Below, in pieces: positions 53,700 to 64,000 of a DNA stretch of 64,000 nucleotides. Source of the stretch: Pomphorhynchus laevis. Its lineage: Eukaryota; Acanthocephala; Palaeacanthocephala; Echinorhynchida; Pomphorhynchidae. The stretch's first letter is position 1. Every line of letters begins with the position of its first letter. The position numbers and the translations under genes were made by a program. Location of the stretch: assembly GCA_012934845.2 (NCBI GenBank), contig WNNJ02002905.1:1-64000 (forward strand). Reading direction: 5' to 3'. The notes beneath the pieces are model-generated. The model saw only the letters and a list, made by a program, of their open reading frames with translations, made no database searches and was not told the DNA's origin.

Positions 53700-54945
53700 A
53701 AATAATAATACAAAAATTTATTTAACGTGGCAAATGCGTGCAAAATGCACGCTTACATGACCACTAACAAACAAAAAAAATCAAAAGTCACAGATAAATA
53801 GTTAATTTTTGAAATGAAATTGGATTTGGCGTTTGAAGCACGGCATAGATGTTGATTGGCGGATATGAATAGGCAGTTGATTCCACAAGAGAGGAGCAGC
53901 CACAACGAAAGAGCGGAAGCCAAAAGAGGTAGAGTAGATTGGGACATGTAAAAGAAGGGAATTACGGGAACGCAGAGCACAATACACAGTACGAGAATTG
54001 TCGAGAAAAGGAAGGTTGAGAAATGAAGGGGTATGAGAAGTTATAAGGCGAAAAGCAATGATAAGAAGACGAATTTGAACACGACAATAAATGGTAGGCC
54101 AATCAAGAGAAACAAGATAGTGGGATGTATGATCAAAACGACGAAGACGGAGGAGAACTCGGACGGCAGCGTTGATGATGCGTTGTAAAGGAAGAAGAGT
54201 GGATTTAGGTGAGTTGGAAAATAGACTAAGACAGTAATCAAGTCTTGAGAAAAGAAGAGAAGATATGAGAGTCATACAAGAAGGGAAATCAATCAATCTA
54301 CGAACTTGACGGCGATTGCGGAGAATCAAGGTAGATGAGCGTACTTTATCACTAACGAAAGGTTTAAGTGAAAGTCGGTTGTCGAAATGAAAGCCTAGGA
54401 AAACAAGATTATCAACGATAGGAAGAATTGTAGAATTTAGTGATACGGAAGGAGGTTCTACGCCGAAGCTTCGAGGTAGGATCCACATAATTTTAGATTT
54501 ATCAGGATTCAGAGAAAGGCGAAGGGAAGAAAGATGATTGGAAATTGAGACAAGACAGCTGGAAACAGAAACACTAAGATCATGAATACGATAAGCAGGT
54601 GCGTGAGCATAGATGAGAATGTCATCAGCATATTGCATAACATGGAAGTTAAATGTATGAGAAATCGAAGACAAGTCACCGAGAAGAAGAGAGAAAAGCA
54701 TAGGGCCTAATACGGAGCCTTGTGGAACACCGGTCGGAATGGATGAAGGATGGGAGAGAGAAGAGTTAGAATAGACGCGAAATGTACGGTTTGATAGATA
54801 TGAAGAAAACCATGATACAGTGGATAAAGAGAAGCCATAATCATGACGAAGGCGATGTAGAAGAATCGAGTGATCGACGATGTCAAAAGCAGACGATAGA
54901 TCAAGAGAAACTATGACACTACATAATTTATGACGAATCTAATCT
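53700..54945 (-). pseudogene. LINE A RT palm to 3' end, 5'-truncated
   Basis: Frames 54904-54707 and 54701-53802 give DLSSAFDIVDHSILL (motif A region), a frame change near motif B, GSVLGPMLFSLLLGD, MQYADDILIYAHAP (motif C, YADD) and the thumb. The stem-loop GCGTGCATTTTGCACGC and (AAT)n tail lie at 53700-53755. Very similar to the full element at 59290-63640. Confidence 0.88.
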
Positions 54946-54954
54946 CTGTGTAAG

Positions 54955-56810
54955 AAATTTTCGAATTGTACGGTGGCGACTGACAGTGCGGTGGCAACCT
55001 TTGCTGCGGACATAGATTGTTGCCCAGATGGGTTTCGCCCAGGTGATCTTGCCAACTTTAGTGATATTCATTCTACCTCTCAGATTTCCTATGATAGCAA
55101 CATACATTTTGGTTACTCAAATATCCGCGGTCTTGTGACGCAATATACTGAGCTAAAATATGTTGCCTTGAAAAATGAGTATGGTGTCTTCTGCATTTGT
55201 GAATCTTTGTTGCATCCCGATATATCCGACGACGTTTGTTCGGATGTCCAACTACTATTTGCTACGTTCGGATCGTCAATCTGATAGACGAGGAGGTGGT
55301 GAAGTCGCGTACATTCACAGTAGCATCAGTGTGTCTGACATACTTACTTTTTAGGATTCCATTAAGTCTTCATCTGACGGCCTTTCTTTCTGGATTGTTC
55401 GTGGTAGGGTCAAAATTTATGTCTGTATATATTGTATCGTTCCCCTTAAGCCTTCTTGGATTTGAACTTACTGAGGCCATATCTATGTCGTCTATGCTCC
55501 TCTACTCGATTTTTACTGGTCGGTGACTTCAAGTCCCCCAACATTGATTGGGAAGGTCAGAGTTTGCTGTCATGCCTTTGACTTGAAAAGGAACTCGGTA
55601 GTTTCCTTCTCTTCGACTTGATCTTGGTCAAGCATGTTTATCATCCAATAAAAAGTCTGTGTCGGACTCACAACACAGATTTATGCCGGACCGTTCTTGT
55701 TTAACCAAATTAATAACAGCTCGTGAAAGATGGATGGACGCCTTGAGTTCTGGATATGTTATCGACGCTGTCTTTTTGTTCTTAGGCCTTTAACCATGTC
55801 CCTCGTGACGATATCGCCTAATTGCTTGCTCACTATAGTTTCCATTTTCAGACCATTAGGTGGATTAAGAATTTCTTATCTTAGCGGTCATTCCAAGTAA
55901 AAGTTGGTGATGTTATTTCAAAGAGCTCTAGGGTAATTTCTGGTGTACGTCAAGGATATGTTATTAGTCCTCTTCTTTTTGTCGTGTTTCGCAAAGACCT
56001 GCTCCTGTGTTAAAATAACCCTGTTTTAGCATATGCTGATGATTTAAAAATCTGGACTGTTGATCGTACTTCTACCGATTATCAGTCACTTCAGGACGAC
56101 ATTGATGCCTTACTGAATGATGTGAAGTCACTGGACTCATGTTAAACATTGAAAAATACGATTGAATAGTGAGCACGCAAGGATAAAAGCAACTAGGGAA
56201 TTATAATTTATCAAAAATACATTTCTCAGACTGTCACCTCCAATGCTTGGTATCTTATTTTTTTCACTAGTCCGCCCTCATCTGGAATACTGCATCCCTG
56301 CATGCTTTCCTACCACTAAGCGAGAATTGCTCGACTATAAGTCGATACTGAAGATAGGTTCAAGAATACGCTTCTGGGCTGGAACGTCCTACCGAATGCG
56401 GCTGCGTGCGCTAGGAATAATCTCGATTCGTGACAGATTTGTCTTACTAAACTTGTCCTGCCTTTAGACCATTGTTAACAAACTTGATGACTTCCCCGCT
56501 AAAATCCTTGGATTGAGAAGTAGGACATTACGCGGTCACTCGAAATCGCTGTATAAGAGGCACCATTCTCAATTGCCTGCCAACTTTCGACTGTCACATC
56601 GCGCGCTCAACTTGTGGAATGTGTTGCCTGAGGAAGTCGTCGCTACTTCTTTGATGAAGCACTTCAAGCGACTGTGCCTAGCGTGGATAGGCAATCGACA
56701 CTCGCACTTCAATGGATATCTTGAATCCTGCTGATCTTGATGCTGACAATTTACTGAATTTATTTGTATTTTTTTCTCAGCTAACGCCTTGTATTTAATA
56801 ATAATCAAAA
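54955..56810 (+). pseudogene. LINE B3, heavily decayed
   Basis: The endonuclease start is kept (HFGYSNIRGLVTQYTELK, FCICESLLHPDISDD). Later fragments are DRSCLTKLITARERW, VRQGYVISPLLFVV (motif B), YADDLKIW (motif C), RPHLEYCIPACFPTTKREL and RGHSKSLYKR...LWNVLPEEVV. Many stops and frameshifts. It retains 5' sequence missing from B and B2 (about 54955-55100, ending before YSNIR), perhaps the end of ORF1. An (AAT)n tail at about 56800 abuts LINE H. Confidence 0.82.
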
Positions 56811-56817
56811 AGTTTTA

Positions 56818-57435
56818 AAATATTACTTTTTATTATTATTATTATTTCGACAAACAGACGAGCAAAGCTCACAGTTGCACTGTTAAAAAAAGAAAAAAAA
56901 GTAAAGAAAAAAAAAGACTCACAAACAAAAGTCAAAAAAGTTCATGTTTGAATGCTGAAACCGATCTTGAGTTGACAATTTCTTCACTTAATCGGTTCCA
57001 CTTACCTACGATTTGGTGTCCAAATTGTACAGTTTTAGAGCGTATAACTCGGCGATGGGCTAAAGTAAAATTGTGTCCACGCAAAGCCCGACTTTTCCGA
57101 ACAGTCATCAATTCTCTTAAGACGTGATTTCCCTTGTGTAAAGCTTCCCATGTTGAACACATATCTCGCCGAAACCGAAGGTCGCTTATAGAAACCATAC
57201 CAAGTTTTTTAGCCTTTCATTATAAGGTAAGGCTTTAACTGAATTTACGAGCTTTGTTGCCCGGCGCAGCACATTTTCAATTCTACTTTTCTCGTATACT
57301 GTTCTTGGGAACGAACATTGTGATGCATAGGTAAGATGACTGATCACAAATGCGTTGGCGAGTGCTCTAAATGAAACTGGACTCAACACACTAAAAGTTC
57401 TACGAATCATCCCATGAAACATCCCTGAAATCGTT
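56818..57435 (-). pseudogene. LINE H (C-like), C-terminal fragment
   Basis: - strand peptides RTFSVLSPVSFRALANAF, SQCSFPRTVYEKSRIENV and RALRGHNFTLAHRR...WNRLSEEIV. One frame change. The 3' end has GAGCTTTGCTC and (AAT)n at 56818-56845. The 5' junction is a direct repeat GAAATCGTTCT (57430 and 57443). Confidence 0.82.
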
Positions 57436-57449
57436 CTACTGAAATCGTT

Positions 57450-58104
57450 CTTATTTTAATTTGCGAAATATTGTCAAATTTTCGAACTATAGAAATACAG
57501 TTGAAAGCTATCAATTGGAAGACGCTTTAAATAGTAGAGCACTTACTCCAAAACGTAAGCAACTCAACTTTTAAAATGATGTTTCTAGTCGATTCTATAG
57601 AATCGAGTGATCGATTCTAAACTTTTCTCAGTATCAAAACCTTGTTGTAGTTGTCCTCACTTCTTCATAATGTTTCAATTATTATTTCAACTCATATAAC
57701 ATTTCAACTCGTTTGCATACTTGGAGACATCTGGTGATACCATGTTTAAAGCCAAAATTATCTTCACTTGAAGTTTAATGGATGCATTATTGATAAGTTC
57801 TGATAAAAGCCCAATTTCTGGACTTTATGCCAAATAATTTGTCCCAGATGAGAATAACAACGGTTATAATAGAATTTGTAAAACATTTTGATTGACTTAT
57901 AACTGACCAGTTCAAAATCAAGGATTATAGATTTTGAACTAAATAAAATACTACCATTTTGTTACCATTTTGAAACCGATGTAATACAGGAAGTTATAAT
58001 TCTTCAATATAATTACAATCTCCTCAGTGATACCAAGTATCTTCATTTACAAACTGCCTACTGCTTGCAATCGAACAACTGATTGAACTGTCTACTAATT
58101 ACAA
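57450..58104. other. Unassigned sequence
   Basis: Mixed-composition DNA without a recognisable frame. Short local repeats around TCATTTCAACTC (57690) and ATAGATTTTGAAC (57925) only. Confidence 0.45.
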
Positions 58105-58230
58105 TAGAACAATAATAATTTATTTAAAGTGACAAATGCATACCATCTGAACGCTTACAATTTTAACAAATTGTATGACTCGCTGTTTTTTAGTTAGTGG
58201 ACTTGTAAGCGTGCAGCTGGCACGTTTAAA
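58105..58230. repeat. Two A-type LINE 3' ends facing each other
   Basis: A - strand tail (AATAATAATTTATTTAAAG, then GACAAATGCATACC) at 58105-58165 is followed by a + strand end (TTAGTGGACTTGTAAGCGTG, CAGCTGGCACG) at 58188-58222. Both are very short. Confidence 0.65.
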
Positions 58231-58389
58231 ATCGCGTTTCGAAAAGAAAGCTTCTTTACTTTGGAAAAGAAAGCTTTATTCCTACATGATATTAAGAAAA
58301 GTGTTAATTGTTCAAGTCAATTATAATTTGTATAAAGCGTCCTAAAATCTAAGATAATTCACACTAAAAGATAATTCACATAATTGCGA

Positions 58390-58895
58390 AATGGTCAAAA
58401 ATAACATTACAATCAAACAAGTGAAGTATAATAATGTTGTCAACAGTATTTTGGAGTTTATTGAAAGACAAGTAGCATGTGATACAGTTGGTTGTGACTG
58501 TGGGCACATATTACGGTTCCCAAATCAATGGACTTGAGCTCGAAAGGTATGTCATTTTACTGCGGATTTAGTTCATGTTTCCATCGTAAATATCGATGTA
58601 ATGTGTCTACTAACACTGATGAAATACTATTTAAACAAATAAAACAATCATCATCTGATAAATTTATGGTGTCTTGTGAAGACAATTTTTAACCATCGAC
58701 AGCCAACCAAGATGCTATCTTGAACACGGTTCTATCGGACTTAGATGAAGACAATTGCATCAAATCTATAGAGATTTTGGATCAAGAACATTTATTATAT
58801 AACCCTACACGAATTTTGAGAGGCAGTACAAATTTGAGAAAAATAAGGACAATGCAAATCATTCGGAGTCAAATAACATTTCACATCTAGATAAT
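58390..58895 (+). pseudogene. Unidentified coding-like remnant
   Basis: Frame from ATG 58391: NNVVNSILEFIERQV, ACDTVGCDCGHILRFPNQ, stop. Further frames read SSSDKFMVSCEDNF-stop and DAILNTVLSDLDEDN, KSIEILDQEHLLYNPTRIL. Codon-like composition and a Cys cluster suggest a decayed gene or ORF. No family recognised. Confidence 0.35.
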
Positions 58896-59049
58896 AATTT
58901 TTTTAAATAGCAAAATTTATTTTTACGAACAAAAATTACATAAAATTTGTAAAACATATTTGTTTAATACTATTATCAACATTTTAGTCTTCACGGATGA
59001 CTGATAATAATAAATTATTATTTTATTTTTTATTTATTTTAAAAGAAAA

Positions 59050-59290
59050 GTTAATTTACAGAAATTAGGTTCCCGTAAACGGGCCTATAAATGAGATTTA
59101 TTGTCAGGAAATATATGATGTCTTCTGCTTGATCGCAGCATTCGCAGACATAGTGAAGAAGCACGTGCAATCGAGAAGCTAATCTTGCGTTTAAGGTGAA
59201 CCAATACATCACTATACTTTTCTGATTTTAACCTCGATGATATCGAGGCAATATCCTTAACGCTTAAACCTGAAAAATTTTTAATTTCTT
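59050..59290 (-). mobile_element. LINE family X, 3' end fragment
   Basis: Stem-loop CCCG TAAA CGGG at 59072-59083 beside an AT-rich tail, then non-coding sequence with GCAGCATTCGCAGACATAG, comparable to GCAGAGATCG near 165. Second copy of the element at 1-250. Confidence 0.5.
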
Positions 59291-59364
59291 ATTAACATAC
59301 AATTATTCCTGTCAGTTACGCTCACTACGCTCGCGGATTGAGCTCAATCTATCGATAAAAGGTC

Positions 59365-60690
59365 ATGCCTAAAAAAGCGCGATCTCAGATCCCGGTTCCT
59401 GATCAAGAATCTTCCACATCAGAATGCAATGATGGTTATACCAGCTTTGAAGTTGGATGCGATTCCAAAGATTGCGATGTATGGACACTTGTTCGTGTTA
59501 AAATATCCGACCACTCGGTGTATAAACGTAAACATTTCACTTGCGGTTTTTGTACATCAGTACGACTACTACAGTTATCCTGCTCATCTACTCCTGTATC
59601 ACACACGACCACTCAAACCAATGCTGTTTTAGATGTTTCCCTCGCATCAACACCTGACTTCGCATCATATAATCCCATTATTAAACCTACTCTCTCACAC
59701 ACTCCTCGTTCAACTACGTACCAAACTTCCATTAATCTTTCTCATTCTAACAATGCTAACGGTAAAGCTTTTCATCTCGTACCTCCTCTTTCCTATTCCT
59801 CCCCCAATCTAAATAAATCTCAAACTTCTTTATTCTCCTCACGTACTCCTTACTCGACCTCCCCTGTATCACCTCTCAATAATTTACACCCTTCCATCAA
59901 AATCATTTCCAGTAACATTTCCGATCAACTGATTCAACACTCCATTCCTGTCACTCATGCCCCAACCTATTTTAATTCTCCTTACTCTACCTCCCACGTA
60001 ACACTTCCAAATAATTTACATCCTTCATTTAAAATCATATCCAGTCACATCTCTGATCAACCGATTCAACACCCCGCTCCTGTCACACTTGCTCCAACCA
60101 ATATTAATTCTTTATCAAGCACCCCTGTCATTTCCACTTCTATCTGCTCATCTACCTCGACTCCTACCAGCTCTGTCCGTCCACCACTTCCACGAAATCG
60201 TTTTCCTTCGCGCGATCGCTGTATAATCATATCAAACTTAAAGCTTTCCGAATCTGCTTCTCCACAATCTCGCCTCGATGATGATGTATCTGCTTTCAGG
60301 TCTATCCTAGCAACCATTCTTCCTGATGATAACCCATCACTCTTCAATAATATCGCTCCTGTATCCTTTATTCGTTTAAACAAATCCACTAAATCAAATC
60401 ATCTCAGTCCTCCACTCTTAAAAATCGTTTTCCGACATAGTTCACATGCCTCTTCGGTACTCTCCCAACGTTTTAAACTTCTTACCACTTCATCTACTTG
60501 CCGTATCTTTCCTGACCGCTCCCCTTCTGATATTGCCCAGCTCAATTTAGCTCGCATTGAAAAACATCGACGTGAAACAAACGGCGAGTCATCCTTATCT
60601 ATACGTAAAATCAACGGAAATTTTCACGTTCTTCACACAAGGCCAAAAATTCGATGGCGTCCCATCTCTCCCCCTTGTCTTCTTCGCTAG
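59365..60690 (+). CDS. LINE A ORF1: zinc-finger and RRM-like nucleic-acid-binding protein
   Basis: 441 aa, intact. The N-terminus has a Cys cluster (CDSKDCDVW...FTCGFC, residues 31-67) of PHD/zinc-ribbon type. The middle is Ser/Thr/Pro-rich with two direct repeats of about 44 residues (YSTSPVSPLNNLHPSIKII and YSTSHVTLPNNLHPSFKII, starting near 170 and 212). The C-terminal region from RCIIISNL (about 287) to VLSQRFKLL (about 380) has the layout of the RRM-like domain of LINE ORF1 proteins. By family analogy it coats the element RNA. ATG 59365 is the first in frame. It overlaps ORF2 by 37 nt in another frame. Confidence 0.8.
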   Translation: MPKKARSQIPVPDQESSTSECNDGYTSFEVGCDSKDCDVWTLVRVKISDHSVYKRKHFTCGFCTSVRLLQLSCSSTPVSHTTTQTNAVLDVSLASTPDFASYNPIIKPTLSHTPRSTTYQTSINLSHSNNANGKAFHLVPPLSYSSPNLNKSQTSLFSSRTPYSTSPVSPLNNLHPSIKIISSNISDQLIQHSIPVTHAPTYFNSPYSTSHVTLPNNLHPSFKIISSHISDQPIQHPAPVTLAPTNINSLSSTPVISTSICSSTSTPTSSVRPPLPRNRFPSRDRCIIISNLKLSESASPQSRLDDDVSAFRSILATILPDDNPSLFNNIAPVSFIRLNKSTKSNHLSPPLLKIVFRHSSHASSVLSQRFKLLTTSSTCRIFPDRSPSDIAQLNLARIEKHRRETNGESSLSIRKINGNFHVLHTRPKIRWRPISPPCLLR

Positions 60691-63516
60691 TCGATCTCGC
60701 TCCTAAGCATACTTTTCGTCTTAGTCTATTCAATACTCGCTCCATTCTTCATAAAGCTGATATGCTCCTTGATATCTTCGATCAATTATCTATCGATATT
60801 CTCTGCATTACCGAATCCTGGCACTCTGACTCCGACGATCTTGCTATTCGTCGTCTATGTCGCTCTGGTTGTTCTCTAGTTGAATCAGCTCGTCAAATTA
60901 CATCTCATACATCTACTGCGTCTAACCATGGCGGTATTGTTGCCATTGCTCGTCACCCAATGTCTTTACGTAAAATCAACGTTAACATCCGTTACACTTC
61001 GTTCGAATTACTCATATGCAGATTATCAACGCCTTTCCCTCTGGAACTTGTGATTGTATACCGTCCAGGTTCAGTTGCCCCATCACGTATCTTCTTTAAC
61101 GACCTTGCAGATCTAATGTCTCACTGTTCATTGTCTTATACTCCTTCTTTTGTTCTCGGTGACTTTAACATTCGTCTTGATCGCCCGTCTGACTCTGACT
61201 CTATCACTTTAACTAATATTTTTTCTGATTTTAACTATAAATTACTTTCAACAAGCCCAACTCATATTCTCGGCGGTGCTCTCGACATCATTGCTGTTCC
61301 TAACTGCTTCAATGACTATACCTCCTTGTCAATTACTGATCCTGGTTTGTCCGATCATTTCCTTGTCACTCTTACTCTTACTCGTCCTCATCCTCCTTCT
61401 CCGCCTTTACCTTTATCTACACCAAGTCGACCATGGAAGCTTCTCGATATCCCTGTTCTCTGCACAGCCTTACTCAATTCTTCACTCTTTTCACTTCTTC
61501 TTCACTATCTCTCTCCCGATGATCTCTGCATTCTGTTTGATTCTGAACTTACGTCGATCCTCAATAACCTTCTGCCTAGTCGACTTCGACGTTCCCAGCG
61601 CTTGCGCCATGCTCCCTGGTTCGATTCTGACTGTAGTCTTTCTAAGCGTCGACTCCGTCACTCTTTTCGTATGTATAAACGCTTTCTTAAACGTTCACCC
61701 AACTCACTCCCTCCAAATCTTCGTGATTCCTACTTTTCTCAACGCCGTTCACATCTCATTCTTATACGTACTAAACGTACTCTCTTTTGGCGAAATCAAC
61801 TCGAGTCATCTTCCAACACTAAATCTCATTGGAAAATCTTAAACTCAATTCTTTCACGATCATCTACCCCTTGTAATATAAATCCTGATGAATTTTCTTC
61901 TAATCTACAAACTAAGCTATCTAATTTACTTTTCCTACTAACCATAGCCCCCTTGTACCCACTCTTATCTTTAAATACTTCCCTCCCAGAACTATTCCAC
62001 CTTCTTCCCGTTTCGTCTGATGAAGTTTCTTCGGTTCTGCTGTCATTACCTAATAAAACCTCTCCTTCTGACCCAATTCCCACTCACTTGCTTAAAAATA
62101 TCTGCTCCGTTATCTTACCCTTCCTAACCACATTGTTCAACTCGTCCATCCGTAGCCGTACATTTCCTTCCATCTGGAAATGCGCCACTGTTCGTCCTCT
62201 CATCAAAAAGCAATCTCTCGACTCCTCACTACCATCTTCGTACCGTCCTATTTCACTTCTCCCAACTCTCCCTAAACTCCTTGAACGTCTCGTTCTTAAG
62301 CAAGTTAATACATATCTCTATTCCTCTAACTTATTTCCTCCCTTCCAAGCCGCTTTTCGCTCTAATTACTCTACCGAAATTGCATGTCTTAAAGTTTATA
62401 ACGACTTACTCATATCGCGCGATCATAAATTATGTAGTCTCATAGTTTCTCTTGATCTATCGTCTGCTTTTGACATCGTCGATCACTCGATTCTTCTACA
62501 TCGCCTTCGTCATGATTATGGCTTCTCTTTACCCACTGTATCATGGTTTTCTTCATATCTATCAAACCGTACATTTCGCGTCTACTATAACTCTTCTCTC
62601 CCATACTTCGTCCATCCCGTCCGGTGTTTCACAAGGCTCCGTATTAGGCCCTTTGCTTTTCTCTCTTCTTCTTGGTGATTTGTCTTCGATTTCTCATAAA
62701 TTTAACTTCCATGTTATGCAATATGCTGATGACATTCTCATCTATGCTCATGCGCCTGTTTATCGTGTTCACGATCTTAGTGTTTCTGCTGTCAACTGTC
62801 TTGCCTCAATTTTCAATCATCTTTCTTCCCTTAGTCTTTCACTGAATCCTAATGAATCAAAAATAATGTGGATCCTTCCTCGACGCTTCGGCGTAGAACC
62901 TCCCTCCGTATCATTAAATTCTACAATTCTCCATATCGTTGACAATCTCGTTTTTCTGCGCTTTGATTTCGACAACCGACTTTCACTTAAACCTTTCGTC
63001 AGAGATAAAGTACGCTCATTTACCTTGATTCTCCGCAATCTCTGTCAAATTCGTAGATTGATCGATTTTCCTTCATGTATGACTATCATATCTTCTCTCA
63101 TGTTCTCAAGACTTGATTACTGTCTTAGTCTATTTTCCAACTCACCTAAATCCACTCTTCTTCCTTTACAACGCATCATCAACGCTGCCGTCCGAGTTCT
63201 CCTCCGTCTTCGTCGTTTTGATCATACATCCCACTATCTTGTTTCTCTTGATTGGCCTACCATTTATTGTCGTGTTCAAATTCGTCTTCTTATCATTGCT
63301 TTTCGCCTTATAACTTCTCATACCCCTTCATTTCTCAACCTTCCTTTTCTCGACAATTCTCGTACTGTGTACTATGCTCTGCATTCCCGTAATTCCCTTC
63401 TTTTACATTTCCCAAACTACTATACCTATTTTGGCTTCCGCTCCTTCGTTGTTGCTGCTCCTCTATCATTTAATCATCTGCCCATTCATATCCACCAATC
63501 ACCATCAATGCCGTGA
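60654..63516 (+). pseudogene. LINE A ORF2: APE endonuclease and reverse transcriptase, one frameshift
   Basis: ATG 60654 lies inside the end of ORF1. Endonuclease residues are seen in LFNTRSIL, CITESWH, LGDFNIRLD and LSDHFLVTL (about residues 21-240). RT has PTHLLKNICSVILPFL, YRPISLLPTLPKLLERLV, SLDLSSAFDIVDH (motif A), then a frameshift near 62610, SGVSQGSVLGPLLF (motif B) and MQYADDILIYAHAP (motif C). The thumb follows to SMP-stop (63514), where the copy at 53802 reads on through FKRQIQFHFK. The product nicks target DNA and reverse-transcribes the element RNA; this copy is probably inactive. Confidence 0.88.
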
Positions 63517-63640
63517 TTCAATGCCAAATCCGATTCCATTTCAACAATTAACTAATTATCTGTGACTTTTGCTGTTCTTTTTTGTTTGTTAGTGGTCATG
63601 TAAGCGTGCATTTTGCACGCATTTGCCGCGTTAATAATAC

Positions 63641-63915
63641 AAATTTATTTAATGTGGCAAATGCGTACAAGCTGTACGCTTACAAGTCCACAAACAAAAA
63701 TGAGAAAGTCAAGCAGATAAATTGTTAAAATGGGATCGGATTTGTCGTTTGAAGCACTGCAGGGAAGTTGATTGGCGTATATGAATGGGCAGATGATTCC
63801 ACGATAGAGGAGCAGCCACCAGGAAGGAGCGGAGTCCAAAGGAGGTAGAGTAGTTTGGGACATGTAAAAGAAGGGAATTACAGCAGCGCAAGGAACAGTA
63901 AACAGGACGATAACA
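63641..63915 (-). mobile_element. LINE A3 3' fragment, tail to tail with LINE A
   Basis: The tail AATACAAATTTATTTAATG directly abuts the LINE A end. It carries stem-loop GCGTACAAGCTGTACGC and C-terminal peptides NSLLLHVPNYS and WNHLPIHIRQS. 5'-truncated at about 63912. Confidence 0.87.
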
Positions 63916-64000
63916 CCAGATGCTTTCTCTAGCATATGTGGAGATGCAGCATCACAACAGGTAGAAATTGGTTCTCCAGTTTTAACGATAACAGCACATG
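63916..64000. other. Unidentified sequence at the window edge, open in both directions
   Basis: The + strand reads PDAFSSICGDAASQQVEIG and the - strand reads CAVIVKTGEPISTCCDAAS without stops. Non-repetitive and less AT-rich than its surroundings, so it may be part of a host exon continuing outside the window. Confidence 0.25.

Larger units (their letters stand above)
59291..63640 (+). mobile_element. LINE A, nearly full-length, two ORFs
   Basis: Has a 5' UTR, ORF1 (59365-60690), ORF2 (60654 to about 63516) and a 3' end with GTGGTCATGT and the stem-loop GCGTGCATTTTGCACGC (63604-63620), ending GCCGCGTTAATAATAC. The RT style (DLSSAFDIVDHSILLHRL) suggests the L2/CR1 group. Damage is limited to one frameshift (about 62610) and one premature stop (63514). 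It is the reference copy for the A, A2 and A3 fragments, which differ in sequence and tail hairpin. Confidence 0.93.

Noticed and set aside
61276-61842. Long hydrophobic + strand frame of 188 codons
   Set aside because: It overlaps LINE A ORF2 in another frame. The endonuclease frame explains the sequence.
1-64000. tRNA or rRNA genes
   Set aside because: No cloverleaf with A and B boxes and no conserved rRNA segments were noticed by eye. A covariance-model scan would be needed to exclude them.

Overview
The window is strongly AT-rich nuclear DNA from an invertebrate animal. It uses the standard genetic code, has spliced genes, and is heavily loaded with retroelements. I cannot name the phylum. 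Two ordinary cellular genes can be reconstructed exon by exon. The rest is mostly nested non-LTR retrotransposons (LINEs), one LTR retrotransposon, two kinds of Penelope-like element (PLE), palindromic repeats and one large minisatellite.

Host genes. (1) A gp91phox/NADPH-oxidase-like gene on the + strand has exon 1 at 5801-6411 and exon 2 at 19248-20262. They are joined in matching phase across a 12.8-kb intron filled with retroelements. The predicted 541-aa product keeps the oxidase fold, but nearly every heme, FAD and NADPH signature residue has changed, so it looks like a pseudo-oxidase. (2) A VAP (VAMP-associated protein, MSP domain) gene on the - strand has six exons between 37700 and 25502 and a predicted product of about 331 aa. 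Its introns hold a Penelope element, hammerhead-like sequences and large palindromes. The two genes converge, and a 3.7-kb array of 31-bp repeats with higher-order structure (21676-25418) lies between their 3' ends.

Layout. 1-5010: LINE remnants of several families. 5011-6411: NOX upstream DNA and exon 1. 6412-19247: NOX intron (LINEs A2, C, D, E, second PLE-like RT, foldbacks). 19248-20340: NOX exon 2 and poly(A) signal. 21676-25418: minisatellite. 25495-37710: VAP gene. 38611-41565: near-complete LINE B2. 41690-47117: LINE G (-) split by a Ty3/gypsy element with 520-bp LTRs. 47190-53545: repeats and a second LINE G (+) split by LINE F (intact 817-aa ORF) and an A fragment. 53700-57430: LINEs A, B3 and H. 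59290-63640: nearly full-length two-ORF LINE A. 63640-64000: A3 end and unidentified sequence.

LINE family letters (A, A2, A3, B, B2, B3, C, D, E, F, G, H, X) and P2 are my own labels, grouped by similarity inside this window. Recurrent themes are: LINE 5' ends bearing short inverted duplications (snap-back junctions); 3' ends with a GC-rich stem-loop followed by an (AAT)n tail; neighbouring elements meeting tail to tail at those tails; and PLE or palindromic elements sharing a GAAAC-containing, hammerhead-like core. Exact element borders are estimates made by eye.
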